A stretch of DNA of 46,119 nt from Clostridia bacterium. Its GTDB lineage: Bacteria > Bacillota > Clostridia > Oscillospirales > CAG-272. Of this stretch, positions 6,785-15,044 are shown in pieces (position 1 is the stretch's first letter; the number at the start of each line of letters is the position of its first letter). The stretch covers positions 1 to 46,119 of the forward strand of contig JAFTVG010000024.1 of assembly GCA_017465885.1 (NCBI GenBank), given 5' to 3'. Position numbers and translations under genes: made by a program. The notes beneath the pieces are model-generated. The model was not told where the DNA came from, searched no databases, and saw only the letters and a list, made by a program, of their open reading frames with translations.

Positions 6785-9324
6785 TCTTTAAGATACGGAA
6801 CCACCTCATCATAAAGCTTTTTGCTCCATTCCGCATGAAAATGCGCCATATTTGACCAATCGTTTTCGTTTATAATGCAGATGTCCGATCTGTTGTAATA
6901 GATCCACGCATATTTTCCTTCGTCATTGCGCCACCAAGAAATACTACCTCCGAGCCGTTCCTCTATTTCTTCCTTGTGCGCAAATGCAGCATCAAATAAC
7001 GCGCTGTTTCTTGCGCGATCCTTCGTTCCGATTACAATACCCACATTCGTTCCCGCTTTGTTTGCTGTACAGTAAATACTGCATCCGCCTATACCAAAAA
7101 ATCCGTGTATCGTATCATAAGGACAAGGATTTACCCCGCTAAAGGATTTATCTCCGTGCATCTGATGTATTTTTTCAAGAGCCATCGTCCAATAGCGAAA
7201 CCTTCTGTCTTTCAGAGATTCCTGTTCGCTTTTTATATCAACCTCTGCTGCCTCGGCTTCTTGAGGAACGGGTAACTCCGGAGGGATCTCCCTCTGCTCC
7301 TTCATAAAGCCCAGCCCAAGAACGTTTAATCTCATTTCATCATCGCGGAATTGAAATCCCCAACGGTTTTCCATAAAACCAAGCAGGTGTAGTCCACGCT
7401 CTAAGATCGCCTTCGGTGTCCAGTCGGCATACATTGCCACTTCTTGCTCCGAATGCGATCCATGACAATACCCCCGCTCACGCTTATTTGTTCCGTTCTT
7501 TTTTCTTTCAAATTCGTCATTTTGCAAAGAGGAATTGATACACTGGGACAACGGCAGCAAATTTCCCAAGGAATTGGCAAGACTGTGCTGTTCTGTCTCA
7601 GAATAGCCTCTAAACTGATTGCGCCAATACCACTTTGATGGCATTTGCGGAAAAATGTGCTCTATTGAAATGCGGTCTTTTTCATTTTTTACGAAATTTG
7701 CCCAGTCATTCAAGTGCACGATGATCTTTTTCTCACTTAGGCTCGCCTCGTATTCAAAGAGACAATATTTCAAATCATACCAATCGTAAAAGCCGTCCTT
7801 TGTTTTAAAGGCACTTTCCATTTTTGCTCTGAACGTATCGGTTGCCTCAGGAATATTTGCTTCAAACTTTTCATCGATATATGCAATAACCTTGCCGATC
7901 TCAACTTCCTTCCACATCAGCTCCCGCGCTTTTTTGTAGATTTCACTGCTAAGATAGTTTGATGAATATCGTGCCATTCTAAAACACAGAAAAACGAATT
8001 TTTCAATGCTTTTAAACAGCCTTACCCGCTCCTCGGCTGAAACAGTATCATTGATAAAGCTTGCCACGATCAAGGGTCTGAAGTAGTTCATTCCCAGCCT
8101 GTTTAGCTTATCCAGCCACTTTTTTTCTTCGGAGGTGTACGAGCTTTCACCGGGGTTATGGGAGTAGTACCAAAATTTTGCCGTTTCCTTTAAGCTCTTA
8201 ACGTATTCAATAATCTCCTTCGGATAAAGAACATCGTCTTCAAAATTCAGAATTTCCTCGCTTTCCTCCTCGTATGATTCATCAAACAAGGAGTCTTCCT
8301 CAAAATTCTCGCCCGCCAATCCTTCAAATCCCGTTTTTACGCCATATACCTTTTTTGACGTAAAGCACTCATCCAGTAAAAATTTAATGTAGTCGTCTCC
8401 TCTGCGACGGCTGTATTTAAAATACAGGATCCAATGGTTTTTTAAATATTCATCATCATTTAGAGGTTTGTTTTTGTTTCTGCCAAGTTCAAAATAGACC
8501 TCGCTCCACGCCTCGTTGATGTCCTTGCGCATCTGTTCCTTCTCGGCGTTTAAAAGAGTTCCACTAGAAAAGATTGTTGTCAAATAGATCAACCTATTCT
8601 TCAAGATCTCTAAATTTGACAGTTTCTTACCTCTGTTATTCATTGTTTCAAAGGCAACGTATACATCAAAATCATCTTCTATGTAGTGCACGTTGAAATG
8701 AAGACGATTCACCAGCTTTCCAAAAAGGATCTGTATGCCGTCTTCGCCGTATAGCTCATAAAGCTCCCAAACCCTTTTATCAAAGAAATTCTTTGCTTGC
8801 TCCAAATTCAGAGTATAAAAGGTCTCTTGCAGATTTCCTGAGGCCCCCTCTCCCAAAATATTATACCTGAGAAAAGAAAAACTGGGGTTGTCCTGTTCGT
8901 AGCCAAATTTATACGCCTTCAAGATCATCTTTGGGCGTTGGTATTCCACAATATATCTTGCCTTGATTTCGGAAAGAGCATTATTATTTAAATACTCTAT
9001 TCCGTTTTTCTCAGCCAATTGAACAATAGCGTTCACAAGAATCACAAAGGTCGTCAGTCTTTGCTGTCCGTCCACAACGTGATATGCCTCATAAGCATTT
9101 TGCTCAATCAACCACTTTTCCTCAGACCACAAACTATACTCGTTGGGTTTCAGTTTTTTTAACGACAACATTCCCGTATAGTGGTACCGACCTTCGGAAA
9201 GATTCCACAAATCATCCCAAAAGTCGGAAAGTTGCGAATATTGCCACGCATATCCGCGCTGATAGTCGGGAATCCTGAAAATCTTTTTGTCAAACAATTT
9301 AGAAAGGGAGGTCATTCCGTTCAT
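6763..9324 (-). CDS. DUF262/DUF1524 GmrSD-like protein with DUF4268-like C terminus
   Basis: An 853-residue protein of the group that includes the type IV restriction enzyme GmrSD, which attacks modified phage DNA. The N-terminal DUF262 part has IPDYQRGYAWQ (residues 18-28) and the nucleotide-site motif DGQQR (85-89). The middle DUF1524 nuclease part has IEHIFPQ followed by LANSLGNLLPLSQCIN and the downstream FERKK, an HNH-like His-Asn-Lys arrangement. The last 150 residues resemble DUF4268. The coding region is visibly AT-richer than its neighbours and is bounded by exact 28-bp direct repeats, so I infer horizontal insertion into a hydrolase-xth pair. Start ATG 9324 has AAAGGA 6-7 bases upstream. 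A defence role is family-based inference. Confidence 0.88.
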   Translation of the reverse strand: MNGMTSLSKLFDKKIFRIPDYQRGYAWQYSQLSDFWDDLWNLSEGRYHYTGMLSLKKLKPNEYSLWSEEKWLIEQNAYEAYHVVDGQQRLTTFVILVNAIVQLAEKNGIEYLNNNALSEIKARYIVEYQRPKMILKAYKFGYEQDNPSFSFLRYNILGEGASGNLQETFYTLNLEQAKNFFDKRVWELYELYGEDGIQILFGKLVNRLHFNVHYIEDDFDVYVAFETMNNRGKKLSNLEILKNRLIYLTTIFSSGTLLNAEKEQMRKDINEAWSEVYFELGRNKNKPLNDDEYLKNHWILYFKYSRRRGDDYIKFLLDECFTSKKVYGVKTGFEGLAGENFEEDSLFDESYEEESEEILNFEDDVLYPKEIIEYVKSLKETAKFWYYSHNPGESSYTSEEKKWLDKLNRLGMNYFRPLIVASFINDTVSAEERVRLFKSIEKFVFLCFRMARYSSNYLSSEIYKKARELMWKEVEIGKVIAYIDEKFEANIPEATDTFRAKMESAFKTKDGFYDWYDLKYCLFEYEASLSEKKIIVHLNDWANFVKNEKDRISIEHIFPQMPSKWYWRNQFRGYSETEQHSLANSLGNLLPLSQCINSSLQNDEFERKKNGTNKRERGYCHGSHSEQEVAMYADWTPKAILERGLHLLGFMENRWGFQFRDDEMRLNVLGLGFMKEQREIPPELPVPQEAEAAEVDIKSEQESLKDRRFRYWTMALEKIHQMHGDKSFSGVNPCPYDTIHGFFGIGGCSIYCTANKAGTNVGIVIGTKDRARNSALFDAAFAHKEEIEERLGGSISWWRNDEGKYAWIYYNRSDICIINENDWSNMAHFHAEWSKKLYDEVVPYLKDFKTLEG

Positions 9325-9329
9325 ATCAA

Positions 9330-9357
9330 GTCCTTTCACCCTTCAAGGGTTTTGAAG
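9330..9357. repeat. 28-bp direct repeat, copy 2
   Basis: Exact match to 6757-6784. It contains the palindromes ACCCTT-C-AAGGGT and CTTCAA-gggtt-TTGAAG. It covers the last codons and stop of the hydrolase and the ribosome site of the DUF262 gene. Confidence 0.9.
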
Positions 9358-10301
9358 ATCTTCTGCCACACCCGCTCGTCCTGGGCGGTGATGGCGTGCC
9401 AGTCAAGGGAAGAAACGAAGGCTTTTCTTTGCTCGTCGCTCTCAAGCTCCTTTTTCTTTTGCTTCTTCTGCAGGAGCGCCGTATACTCCCCAAGGCGCTT
9501 CACGGCGTCCTCCGTGTAGTTGGGGTTGTGTCCCTTGTTCTTTTCAAGGAGGAAGGACACCCTTTCTTTGTCCTTCAACGCATCCAAAAGGGGATCGAAG
9601 TGCATCTCCCTTGTCACCAGCGGATCGTTTTCCGAATAGATCAGCAGGACGGAGGCGGTGGTGTTTTTCAGCGTTTCAATGCCGTCAAAGTCGGCGTACC
9701 TGCCGTTTTCCCGCCGTTCAAAGGCGTGAACGGCATCGGCAAATCCCCTTGGGAGCTTTTTGAAAAAGCAGTCGATCTGCCTTTTTACCGAAACGAAGCC
9801 CGAGATCACCACCAGGTGGGCAATTTCCGGGTGGAGGGCGGAGATATTCATGGTGGAATAGCCGCCCCAGCTATGACCGATCACCGAAAAACGGGTATCC
9901 TTCAGCCCTTCCTCGCCTTTTAGCGCCTGCAAGCAGGCGTCCAGATCGGAAAGGGAGCGTCCAAGACCGCAGGTGCCCTCCCCCTGTGACTCCATACAGC
10001 CGGTGTGATCGTAGGAAAAGACGGTATAGCCCTCGCGGCAAAGGCGCTCGATCTCCTTCATATAGGAGCGGTGTCCCCCACCAAAGCCGTGGTCAAAGAC
10101 CACAAGTCTTCCCTTTTTGGGGTTGTCGTAGTGGTAAAAATAGCCCTTCAAGGTCTTGCCCTGCCCGTTATCGAAGGTATAGGGGCGGGCAGAGAGCCCC
10201 TCAAAATCGGCGGCGGAAAAATAGTAGGCAAGTCCCTTATCGTCGCACCGCGAAGCAAACTGCTTTTGATATCTCTTCACGATCTGCTTTTCAAAAATCA
10301 T
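9336..10301 (-). CDS. Alpha/beta hydrolase
   Basis: A 321-residue serine hydrolase of the S33/lysophospholipase-like alpha/beta-fold group. The nucleophile elbow is GHSWGG with S144, the acid is probably D226 in SENDPLV, and the base is H258 in KGHNPN. The oxyanion region FDHGFGGGHRSY precedes it. No signal peptide is seen, so it is probably cytoplasmic. The substrate cannot be read from sequence. SD GGAGG lies ahead of ATG 10301. The C-terminal tail, after about residue 275, is Lys/Glu-rich and helical and ends in FKTLEG inside the direct repeat shared with the next gene. The downstream gene is the inserted DUF262 protein, then xth. Confidence 0.88.
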   Translation of the reverse strand: MIFEKQIVKRYQKQFASRCDDKGLAYYFSAADFEGLSARPYTFDNGQGKTLKGYFYHYDNPKKGRLVVFDHGFGGGHRSYMKEIERLCREGYTVFSYDHTGCMESQGEGTCGLGRSLSDLDACLQALKGEEGLKDTRFSVIGHSWGGYSTMNISALHPEIAHLVVISGFVSVKRQIDCFFKKLPRGFADAVHAFERRENGRYADFDGIETLKNTTASVLLIYSENDPLVTREMHFDPLLDALKDKERVSFLLEKNKGHNPNYTEDAVKRLGEYTALLQKKQKKKELESDEQRKAFVSSLDWHAITAQDERVWQKIFKTLEG

Positions 10302-10357
10302 CTTTTTCCTCCGTTTTTGCCCCTTTGGGCTTTGTTTTTTGGTATAATGGGCTCTTT

Positions 10358-10924
10358 TCAGCCCTCTTTTGCGCCAAGCTGCAGCTCTTCGGCGTGCTCC
10401 TTCATTGCCGAGATGCAGATCTCCGCCACCTGCTTTACCTCAAGCCCCAGCATCTCACACCCCTTCTTGATCAAATCTCTATCGCACTTTGCGGCAAATT
10501 TCTTGTCCTTGAACTTCTTCATAAAGGAGGACACCTCCATATCGGTGATGCCCGCGGGGCGCATTCTTGCCGCCGCCTGAATGATGCCCGTCAGCTCGTC
10601 CACCGTGTAAAGCGCCTTTTCCATATTGGTCAGAGGCTCCACGTCGCACACGATCCCATAGCCGTGGGCAAGGATGGCGCGCACCTCCTCTTCGTCAAGT
10701 CCCGCCGCAAGAAGGGGCTCCTTGGTGTGCTGCAGATGCTCCTCGGGGTGCTGTTCGTAATCGTAATCGTGCAAATAGCCGATTGCCATATAGTGTTCTT
10801 TATCCTCGCCGAAATAGTCGGCAAAGCCGCCCATTGCCGCCATCACGTTTTTGGCGTGCAAAAAGAGATGCTCTTCGGTGGTGGTGGTTGCAAGAAGCTC
10901 CTTGGCTCTTTCAAGTGTAAGCAT
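10358..10924 (-). CDS. HD-domain protein
   Basis: A 188-residue HD-superfamily hydrolase-like protein. The His-Asp pair is in YLHDYDYEQHPEEH, preceded by EEHLFLHAKNV; a further His lies in AILAHGYG. These are the metal ligands expected for a small phosphohydrolase. The remaining 100 residues are mostly helical. Family members act on nucleotides or other phosphomonoesters; the substrate is not evident. It has its own promoter with an extended -10, and a weak SD (GGGAG) upstream of ATG 10922-10924. The hydrolase gene follows 56 bases downstream on the same strand. Confidence 0.82.
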   Translation of the reverse strand: MLTLERAKELLATTTTEEHLFLHAKNVMAAMGGFADYFGEDKEHYMAIGYLHDYDYEQHPEEHLQHTKEPLLAAGLDEEEVRAILAHGYGIVCDVEPLTNMEKALYTVDELTGIIQAAARMRPAGITDMEVSSFMKKFKDKKFAAKCDRDLIKKGCEMLGLEVKQVAEICISAMKEHAEELQLGAKEG

Positions 10925-10960
10925 ATATTTTTTCTCCCGTCCTTGGTTTTTTCATCCTTC

Positions 10961-10989
10961 AGTATAGCACAATCTCCCTTAAAAGTCAA
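10961..10989 (-). promoter_or_regulatory. Promoter of the HD-domain gene
   Basis: On the minus strand, -35 TTGACT (10989-10984), a 17-base spacer ending TTGTGC and -10 TATACT (10966-10961). Confidence 0.75.
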
Positions 10990-11004
10990 CAAGAGGGCAA
11001 ACGC

Positions 11005-11059
11005 AAAAAGCGGGCGCCGATGCCCAACTTCTCATAAAGAAGCTGAGCATAGACACCCG
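11005..11059 (-). terminator. Strong long-stem terminator
   Basis: A stem of about 21 pairs (arms 11011-11031 and 11039-11059, with G-U pairs and one mismatch) ends in a U-tract on the minus strand at 11009-11005. It ends the membrane-protein gene at 11075. A second T-run follows on the plus strand. Confidence 0.85.
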
Positions 11060-11074
11060 TTCAAGATTCTTTTT

Positions 11075-11584
11075 TTATCTGTGCAGTCTGGTCTCCTCCC
11101 ACTTTTTGTAGACCAGCCTGCGCACAACGTTATCAAAAAACAGATAGACGCCGATGGTGAAGGCAAGCGCCAGCACAAGCTCGATGAAAACGAAGGGGCT
11201 TGCAAGAATCATCGAGGCATAGCTGAAAAGGAGCGCCAAAGACGCCGCTACGCAATAGACCACCCCGTCAAGGGTTCTGCCCTTGATGGTCTTGATGAAG
11301 GCGGTCACGTTCTCTTTGGTAAATTCTTTGTCGGCAAAATACGCCAAAAAATCTCTCTTATGAGAGCCGTTGTCTCTCAAATTCCAGAAGATGGGCAGCA
11401 CGCAAAGGATGCCCGCCGCAAAATGGGCAAGAGCGCTTGAAATAATGTAGGAGGCAAAGCTCGTTGACTCAAAAAAGAGATTTGCCACCGTCATGGTCAG
11501 CGCCCGCAGAACGTAGTCTCGCACCAGCCCTACCACGATCACCGTGACGACGATAAACAGAAATCTTCCAAAACGTCCTTTCAT
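11075..11584 (-). CDS. Small multi-pass membrane protein, unknown function
   Basis: A 169-residue protein I do not recognise. It has four to five hydrophobic helices, starting with FLFIVVTVIVVGLVRDYVL and ending with FVFIELVLALAFTIGVYLFF, then a basic C-terminal tail (RRLVYKKWEETRLHR). ATG 11584 is chosen because GAGAGG precedes it; an in-frame ATG at 11611 lies right at the predicted transcription start and has no ribosome site. It has its own promoter overlapping the end of the preceding gene, and a strong terminator, so it is a single-gene unit. Confidence 0.7.
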   Translation of the reverse strand: MKGRFGRFLFIVVTVIVVGLVRDYVLRALTMTVANLFFESTSFASYIISSALAHFAAGILCVLPIFWNLRDNGSHKRDFLAYFADKEFTKENVTAFIKTIKGRTLDGVVYCVAASLALLFSYASMILASPFVFIELVLALAFTIGVYLFFDNVVRRLVYKKWEETRLHR

Positions 11585-11613
11585 AAAAGCACACCTCTCA
11601 TTTTCTTTCATTC

Positions 11614-11642
11614 AGTATAACACAAAAGCGCTCTGCTGTCAA
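11614..11642 (-). promoter_or_regulatory. Promoter of the small membrane-protein gene
   Basis: On the minus strand, -35 TTGACA (11642-11637), a 17-base spacer and -10 TATACT (11619-11614). The -35 abuts the stop of the upstream gene at 11643. Confidence 0.8.
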
Positions 11643-12224
11643 TCAACCGTCGGTTGACTTTCTTCTCCCTTTCGGCGACTTAATTAAGGGCAGACCGCAA
11701 ACGCCCCCGCACAGCTCGTTTTCAAGGGGCGTGACCGTTCCGCAAAGGGGGCAGACCGTTTTTCCCTCGGGAGAAAGCGGGAGGGGATAGGGGAGGCCCG
11801 AAAGGAAAAGAAGCTCTTTTCCTTCCTCATAGATCTGCTCGTAGCGCTGGGGCGCTTCAAAATGATGAAGCTTCCCCTCGTGGTCCTCCACGGTGAAGCG
11901 CACGTAAGGCACGTCGATCACGTAGGTACGAACGCGCACCCCCGCGCCGCCCTTGCGCACTCTTTTCACGTAAAATTCCTTTCCGACCACCCTGCCAGAA
12001 AAGCTCCTTTTGTAATACTGCCAGGGCTTTAAGAAAAGGGGCGGCAGGAGCAAAAACAGAGCGGTCAGGGGGGCGGCATCTCTGCTTGTAACCACCAAAA
12101 AGGCGACTGCCGCCTCCAAAAGGAGGAGCTTTAGCAGCTTTTTCATCCGCCTTTTTCTTCTTGCCGAAAACACCTCGGGATACCGCTCCTTGACCAGAGC
12201 GATCAGCTCTTTCGTTTCATTCAT
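11643..12224 (-). CDS. Membrane protein with C-terminal zinc ribbon, unknown function
   Basis: A 193-residue protein of no family I can name. A basic segment (ARRKRRMKKLLKLLLL) runs into one or two hydrophobic helices around residues 30-65. A soluble beta-rich part follows (YVIDVPYVRFTVEDHEGKLHHFEA). The end carries a small cysteine cluster, CPLCG then C and C in ELCGGVCGLP, which looks like a zinc ribbon. Its SD (AGAAAGG) lies inside the last codons of the upstream membrane-protein gene, 4 bases away, so the two are translationally coupled and probably share a function. Confidence 0.7.
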   Translation of the reverse strand: MNETKELIALVKERYPEVFSARRKRRMKKLLKLLLLEAAVAFLVVTSRDAAPLTALFLLLPPLFLKPWQYYKRSFSGRVVGKEFYVKRVRKGGAGVRVRTYVIDVPYVRFTVEDHEGKLHHFEAPQRYEQIYEEGKELLFLSGLPYPLPLSPEGKTVCPLCGTVTPLENELCGGVCGLPLIKSPKGRRKSTDG

Positions 12225-12228
12225 TTCT

Positions 12229-13503
12229 CTAAACCTTTCTGTCGATCACGTCCCGCTCCAAGGCGTTGATAAAGGCGCTGCCTGTGTAAATTTCATATTT
12301 TCCGATCTCGTCACCGTTGTCAAGCTCGGCAATCTTCCCGCAAACCGACGTATAAAGGCTCTTGCACACGGGGCTCACGATGATGATCCGCTTATATTCC
12401 GAAGGAAAGCCGCAAAGAAAATGGTCCTCGAAGGAAAAAACGTCTTGTCTGAAAAAACGGATCTTATATAGCCGCGCACCCTCCAGCTCTTCTCCGCGGT
12501 CAAAGAAAAAGAGAGGAGTGTTTCTGCCATGGGCGCTGACCATCTTGCAGGCGTAGCTCTTTTCCCCCACCGACACGGTGAAGGTGGGCTCATCACCCTC
12601 AAACCACCGAAAAAGGGACAGATAGGGGCGGTGAAGGTCGGTAAGCCGATAGCCTCTGCTATCGCAGGACCTTTTGAGCGCCTTATAAAAGCGGGCGCGC
12701 TTAAAAACGCCGTTTAAAAAACGGGCAAGAGGGACGCCCACCACCAAAAGCAGAATGGGGATGAGGGTCTTGGGAGTGGTGAACAGCAGAACGATCAGCT
12801 TTATAAAAAAGACCAAATGCATATAGTAGCAGGTCAACAGCGTGCCGCCAAGCAGATAGACTGTCATAGCGGAAAGCAGTTTTTTCTCTGCCTGCCCCGA
12901 AAGCCCCCTTCTTTTTTTGTCTTTTTTGCCCCTTTTCATGCCCAAAGCATCCTTGATCCGATGGGATTCCTCCTCTTTTTGTGGACTTTTCCGTTCAAGC
13001 TGTCTTGAGGCACTGTAGCGAGCAAGGATCGAAAGGACGAGCAGACAAAGCACGAGGGGCAAAAAGAGAATGGCTTTTTGCAAAAGTCCGTCCTCCCCCT
13101 GAAAAAAGAGGGCACAGGGGGCGGCAAAAAAGACTTTCAGAGGAAACAGCCAAAAAATTAACGAAAAAACGCCCAGCTCCGCCCACAGCCGTTTTTCAAA
13201 GAAATAGAAGGACAAGGACGGCTTTTTGCCCGATGCTTCCTTTGCGGCAAAATACCGCTTTCTGAAGTCGGCGCTATAGTCCGAAAGGATGCGCTTTGAG
13301 GAAAAGAAAACGGCGGGGAGAAGCAGGGTGGCAAAAAGAGAAGACAACAGAGGGCGTTGCGCCTCAGCAAAAAAGAACAGCTCCGACCCCCACCAGCAAG
13401 CCGCCGCCACAAGAAGCCAGGCGAAATACAGCTCAAAGGATTCCTTTACGGTTCGCTTGACTGTCTTTGCCCGTTCTACGATCATTTTGTATGATAATTG
13501 CAC
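12229..13503 (-). CDS. Large membrane protein, unknown function
   Basis: A 424-residue protein I do not recognise. About five to six hydrophobic segments lie in two groups, residues 25-70 and 105-155, and 205-260. A cytoplasmic region rich in Lys/Arg (RKSPQKEEESHRIKDALG, then KRGKKDKKRRG) separates the groups. The last 170 residues are soluble. The start is probably GTG 13503, because AAAGAGGTGG ends 4-5 bases before it. The reading frame stays open to a GTG at 13536, but that is within 10 bases of the predicted transcription start. It leads a two-gene operon with the zinc-ribbon membrane protein. Confidence 0.7.
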   Translation of the reverse strand: MQLSYKMIVERAKTVKRTVKESFELYFAWLLVAAACWWGSELFFFAEAQRPLLSSLFATLLLPAVFFSSKRILSDYSADFRKRYFAAKEASGKKPSLSFYFFEKRLWAELGVFSLIFWLFPLKVFFAAPCALFFQGEDGLLQKAILFLPLVLCLLVLSILARYSASRQLERKSPQKEEESHRIKDALGMKRGKKDKKRRGLSGQAEKKLLSAMTVYLLGGTLLTCYYMHLVFFIKLIVLLFTTPKTLIPILLLVVGVPLARFLNGVFKRARFYKALKRSCDSRGYRLTDLHRPYLSLFRWFEGDEPTFTVSVGEKSYACKMVSAHGRNTPLFFFDRGEELEGARLYKIRFFRQDVFSFEDHFLCGFPSEYKRIIIVSPVCKSLYTSVCGKIAELDNGDEIGKYEIYTGSAFINALERDVIDRKV

Positions 13504-13551
13504 AAAACCACCTCTTTTTTTGTCAAAAATCCGCACACTTTCTTTTTCGTC

Positions 13552-13580
13552 AGTATATCATACAGACCCCCTTCTGTCAA
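13552..13580 (-). promoter_or_regulatory. Promoter of the two-gene membrane operon
   Basis: On the minus strand, -35 TTGACA (13580-13575), a 17-base spacer and -10 TATACT (13557-13552). Confidence 0.8.
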
Positions 13581-13601
13581 GAGGATTTCCTTCCTTTCAA
13601 G

Positions 13602-13632
13602 AAAAAAAGCGCGCCCGAAGGATCGGACGCGC
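13602..13632 (-). terminator. Terminator of the AraC-GNAT gene
   Basis: GCGCGTCCGA pairs with TCGGGCGCGC across TCCT and is followed by seven U residues on the minus strand. Confidence 0.85.
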
Positions 13633-13637
13633 AGGGA

Positions 13638-14897
13638 TCACGCAAGAGTAATCGTATATTTCATATTCACCGTTTCGTAGCCCAGCGCCCTTGCATTTTG
13701 CTCCTCTGACTCTTCTTCAAAGGGCAGAACGTTAAAATGCTCGTCACAGATCCCGCAATCGGCGGCGGTGATCCCGCCGCAAAGATAGCAAAATGCGTAA
13801 GGCAGGATCCCCTCCTCCAAAAGCCGCGCCGCCACGAAGGAAAGCACAGCTCTTGTAAAGGTCTCTTCGGGGTGCTCATAAAGCATCGAAACGTTCAGCT
13901 CGGTGTTCATCCGCAGATCTCCCACCTTCGCAAGATGCCCCTGCACCTGCCCCACGATCCGCTCGTCCTTGAAGATGCCGTAGTGTAATTCCGATTTTAA
14001 ACCAAGGCTTCGGTAGTAGTTTTCCTTTGCCCCCTCGCTTGCCCCTATAGCTTGAAGATACTCCTCGTAAACCGCCCGATCCCTTTCGGGGTGCAGGCAT
14101 TTTACGGTATAGCCCGCGGGCAAGGGCAGATCGGGAGCTTTTTTGCACACCCTGCGAGGGGCACGCTCCAAGGTTCCAAAGAATACGCCCCGCGCCTCCA
14201 GCTCTTTTTTGACGGTCGCCTTGTCATCAAGGGTAAAAAAGGAAAATTCTCTGCCGCGGTCGCTAAAGGTCTTAACGTAGTCTGCAATCGTATCGTAGTC
14301 GTCGGCAAAGACCGTTGCCCATTCAAGCTTTCCGTCATATTCGGTACACCACAAAAAGCCCTCCGAGGGGGTGCTTTTCGTCATCACGGCGCCGCCAAAG
14401 CTCTGCATACGCATGGCGTCAAAGCCATAGGCGATAGCGTTTTTTAAAAGAAGCACGTCCACCGCTTCACCAATTCTTGCCTGCCTGAACTCGGGGTACG
14501 ATCGCTCCAAACGCCGTCCGAGCGTGGCGTTCAGTCCGAAATCCTTATGGGGCAGACCCTCACGGACCGCCCGTTCTCTATATGCGGAGGGCGTCATCCC
14601 GCATTCCTTACGAAAGGCTCTTGAAAAGCTTTCGGCAGAGCTGTAGCCGCACTCCAGCGCGATTTGAAGAATGCTCATCTTCGGTCTGTTTCTCAAATAC
14701 ACCCTTGCCCGCCAATTGAGGCGCAGATAGCGGATATACGCCATTAACGTAAAGCCGGTATGCTCCAAAAACAAGCGGTTGAAATGGTCAACAGACAGCC
14801 CGCAATGCGCCGCCACCCGATGGGCGCTCAGATCCTCGTCCTCTAAATGGGCGTGGATATAGCTAACGGCGGCGGTGATCTGATCTCTATGATTCAT
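13638..14897 (-). CDS. AraC-family regulator fused to acetyltransferase-like domain
   Basis: A 419-residue protein. Residues 1-110 are a complete AraC/XylS DNA-binding domain, here at the N terminus: first HTH LSAHRVAAHCGLSVDHFNRLF, second HTH MSILQIALECGYSSAESFSRAFRKECGMTPSAYR. The rest has no effector-binding fold of the usual AraC kind. From about residue 270 it resembles a GNAT acetyltransferase, with the acceptor-like segment GQVQGHLAKVGDLRMNTELNVSMLYEHPEETFTRAVLSF. Whether it binds acetyl-CoA is unproven. ATG 14897 has AAAGGAG 6 bases upstream. It is divergent from the DUF815 ATPase and has a terminator right after the stop. Confidence 0.82.
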   Translation of the reverse strand: MNHRDQITAAVSYIHAHLEDEDLSAHRVAAHCGLSVDHFNRLFLEHTGFTLMAYIRYLRLNWRARVYLRNRPKMSILQIALECGYSSAESFSRAFRKECGMTPSAYRERAVREGLPHKDFGLNATLGRRLERSYPEFRQARIGEAVDVLLLKNAIAYGFDAMRMQSFGGAVMTKSTPSEGFLWCTEYDGKLEWATVFADDYDTIADYVKTFSDRGREFSFFTLDDKATVKKELEARGVFFGTLERAPRRVCKKAPDLPLPAGYTVKCLHPERDRAVYEEYLQAIGASEGAKENYYRSLGLKSELHYGIFKDERIVGQVQGHLAKVGDLRMNTELNVSMLYEHPEETFTRAVLSFVAARLLEEGILPYAFCYLCGGITAADCGICDEHFNVLPFEEESEEQNARALGYETVNMKYTITLA

Positions 14898-14928
14898 ATG
14901 CTTGCTCCTTTCTCTTTTTTGCATCTGC

Positions 14929-14957
14929 AGTATACCATAAAAACGCCCTTTTGTCTT
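14929..14957 (-). promoter_or_regulatory. Promoter of the AraC-GNAT gene
   Basis: -10 TATACT (14934-14929) with TGG just upstream, a 17-base spacer and a weak -35 AAGACA (14957-14952) on the minus strand. Confidence 0.55.
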
Positions 14958-14986
14958 GACTTTCAGCGTGATTTTTCAGCTTTTTC

Positions 14987-15016
14987 TTGACTTCTTCTCT
15001 TTTGTGTGCTACCATA
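14987..15016 (+). promoter_or_regulatory. Promoter of the DUF815 ATPase gene
   Basis: TTGACT, a 17-base spacer ending TGTGC and the weak -10 TACCAT, just upstream of SD GAGGTG and ATG 15045. It faces away from the AraC-GNAT promoter. Confidence 0.55.
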
Positions 15017-15044
15017 GGGGCAGTTTTAAAAAACGAGGTGTCTT

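Noticed and set aside
6763..10301. Shared FKTLEG ends as evidence that hydrolase and DUF262 proteins are homologous
   Set aside because: Identity is confined to the 28-bp repeat; the proteins are otherwise unrelated in fold and motifs.
9986..11440. 484-codon plus-strand open frame
   Set aside because: Runs antisense through the hydrolase and HD genes and across terminators and promoters; composition is not protein-like.
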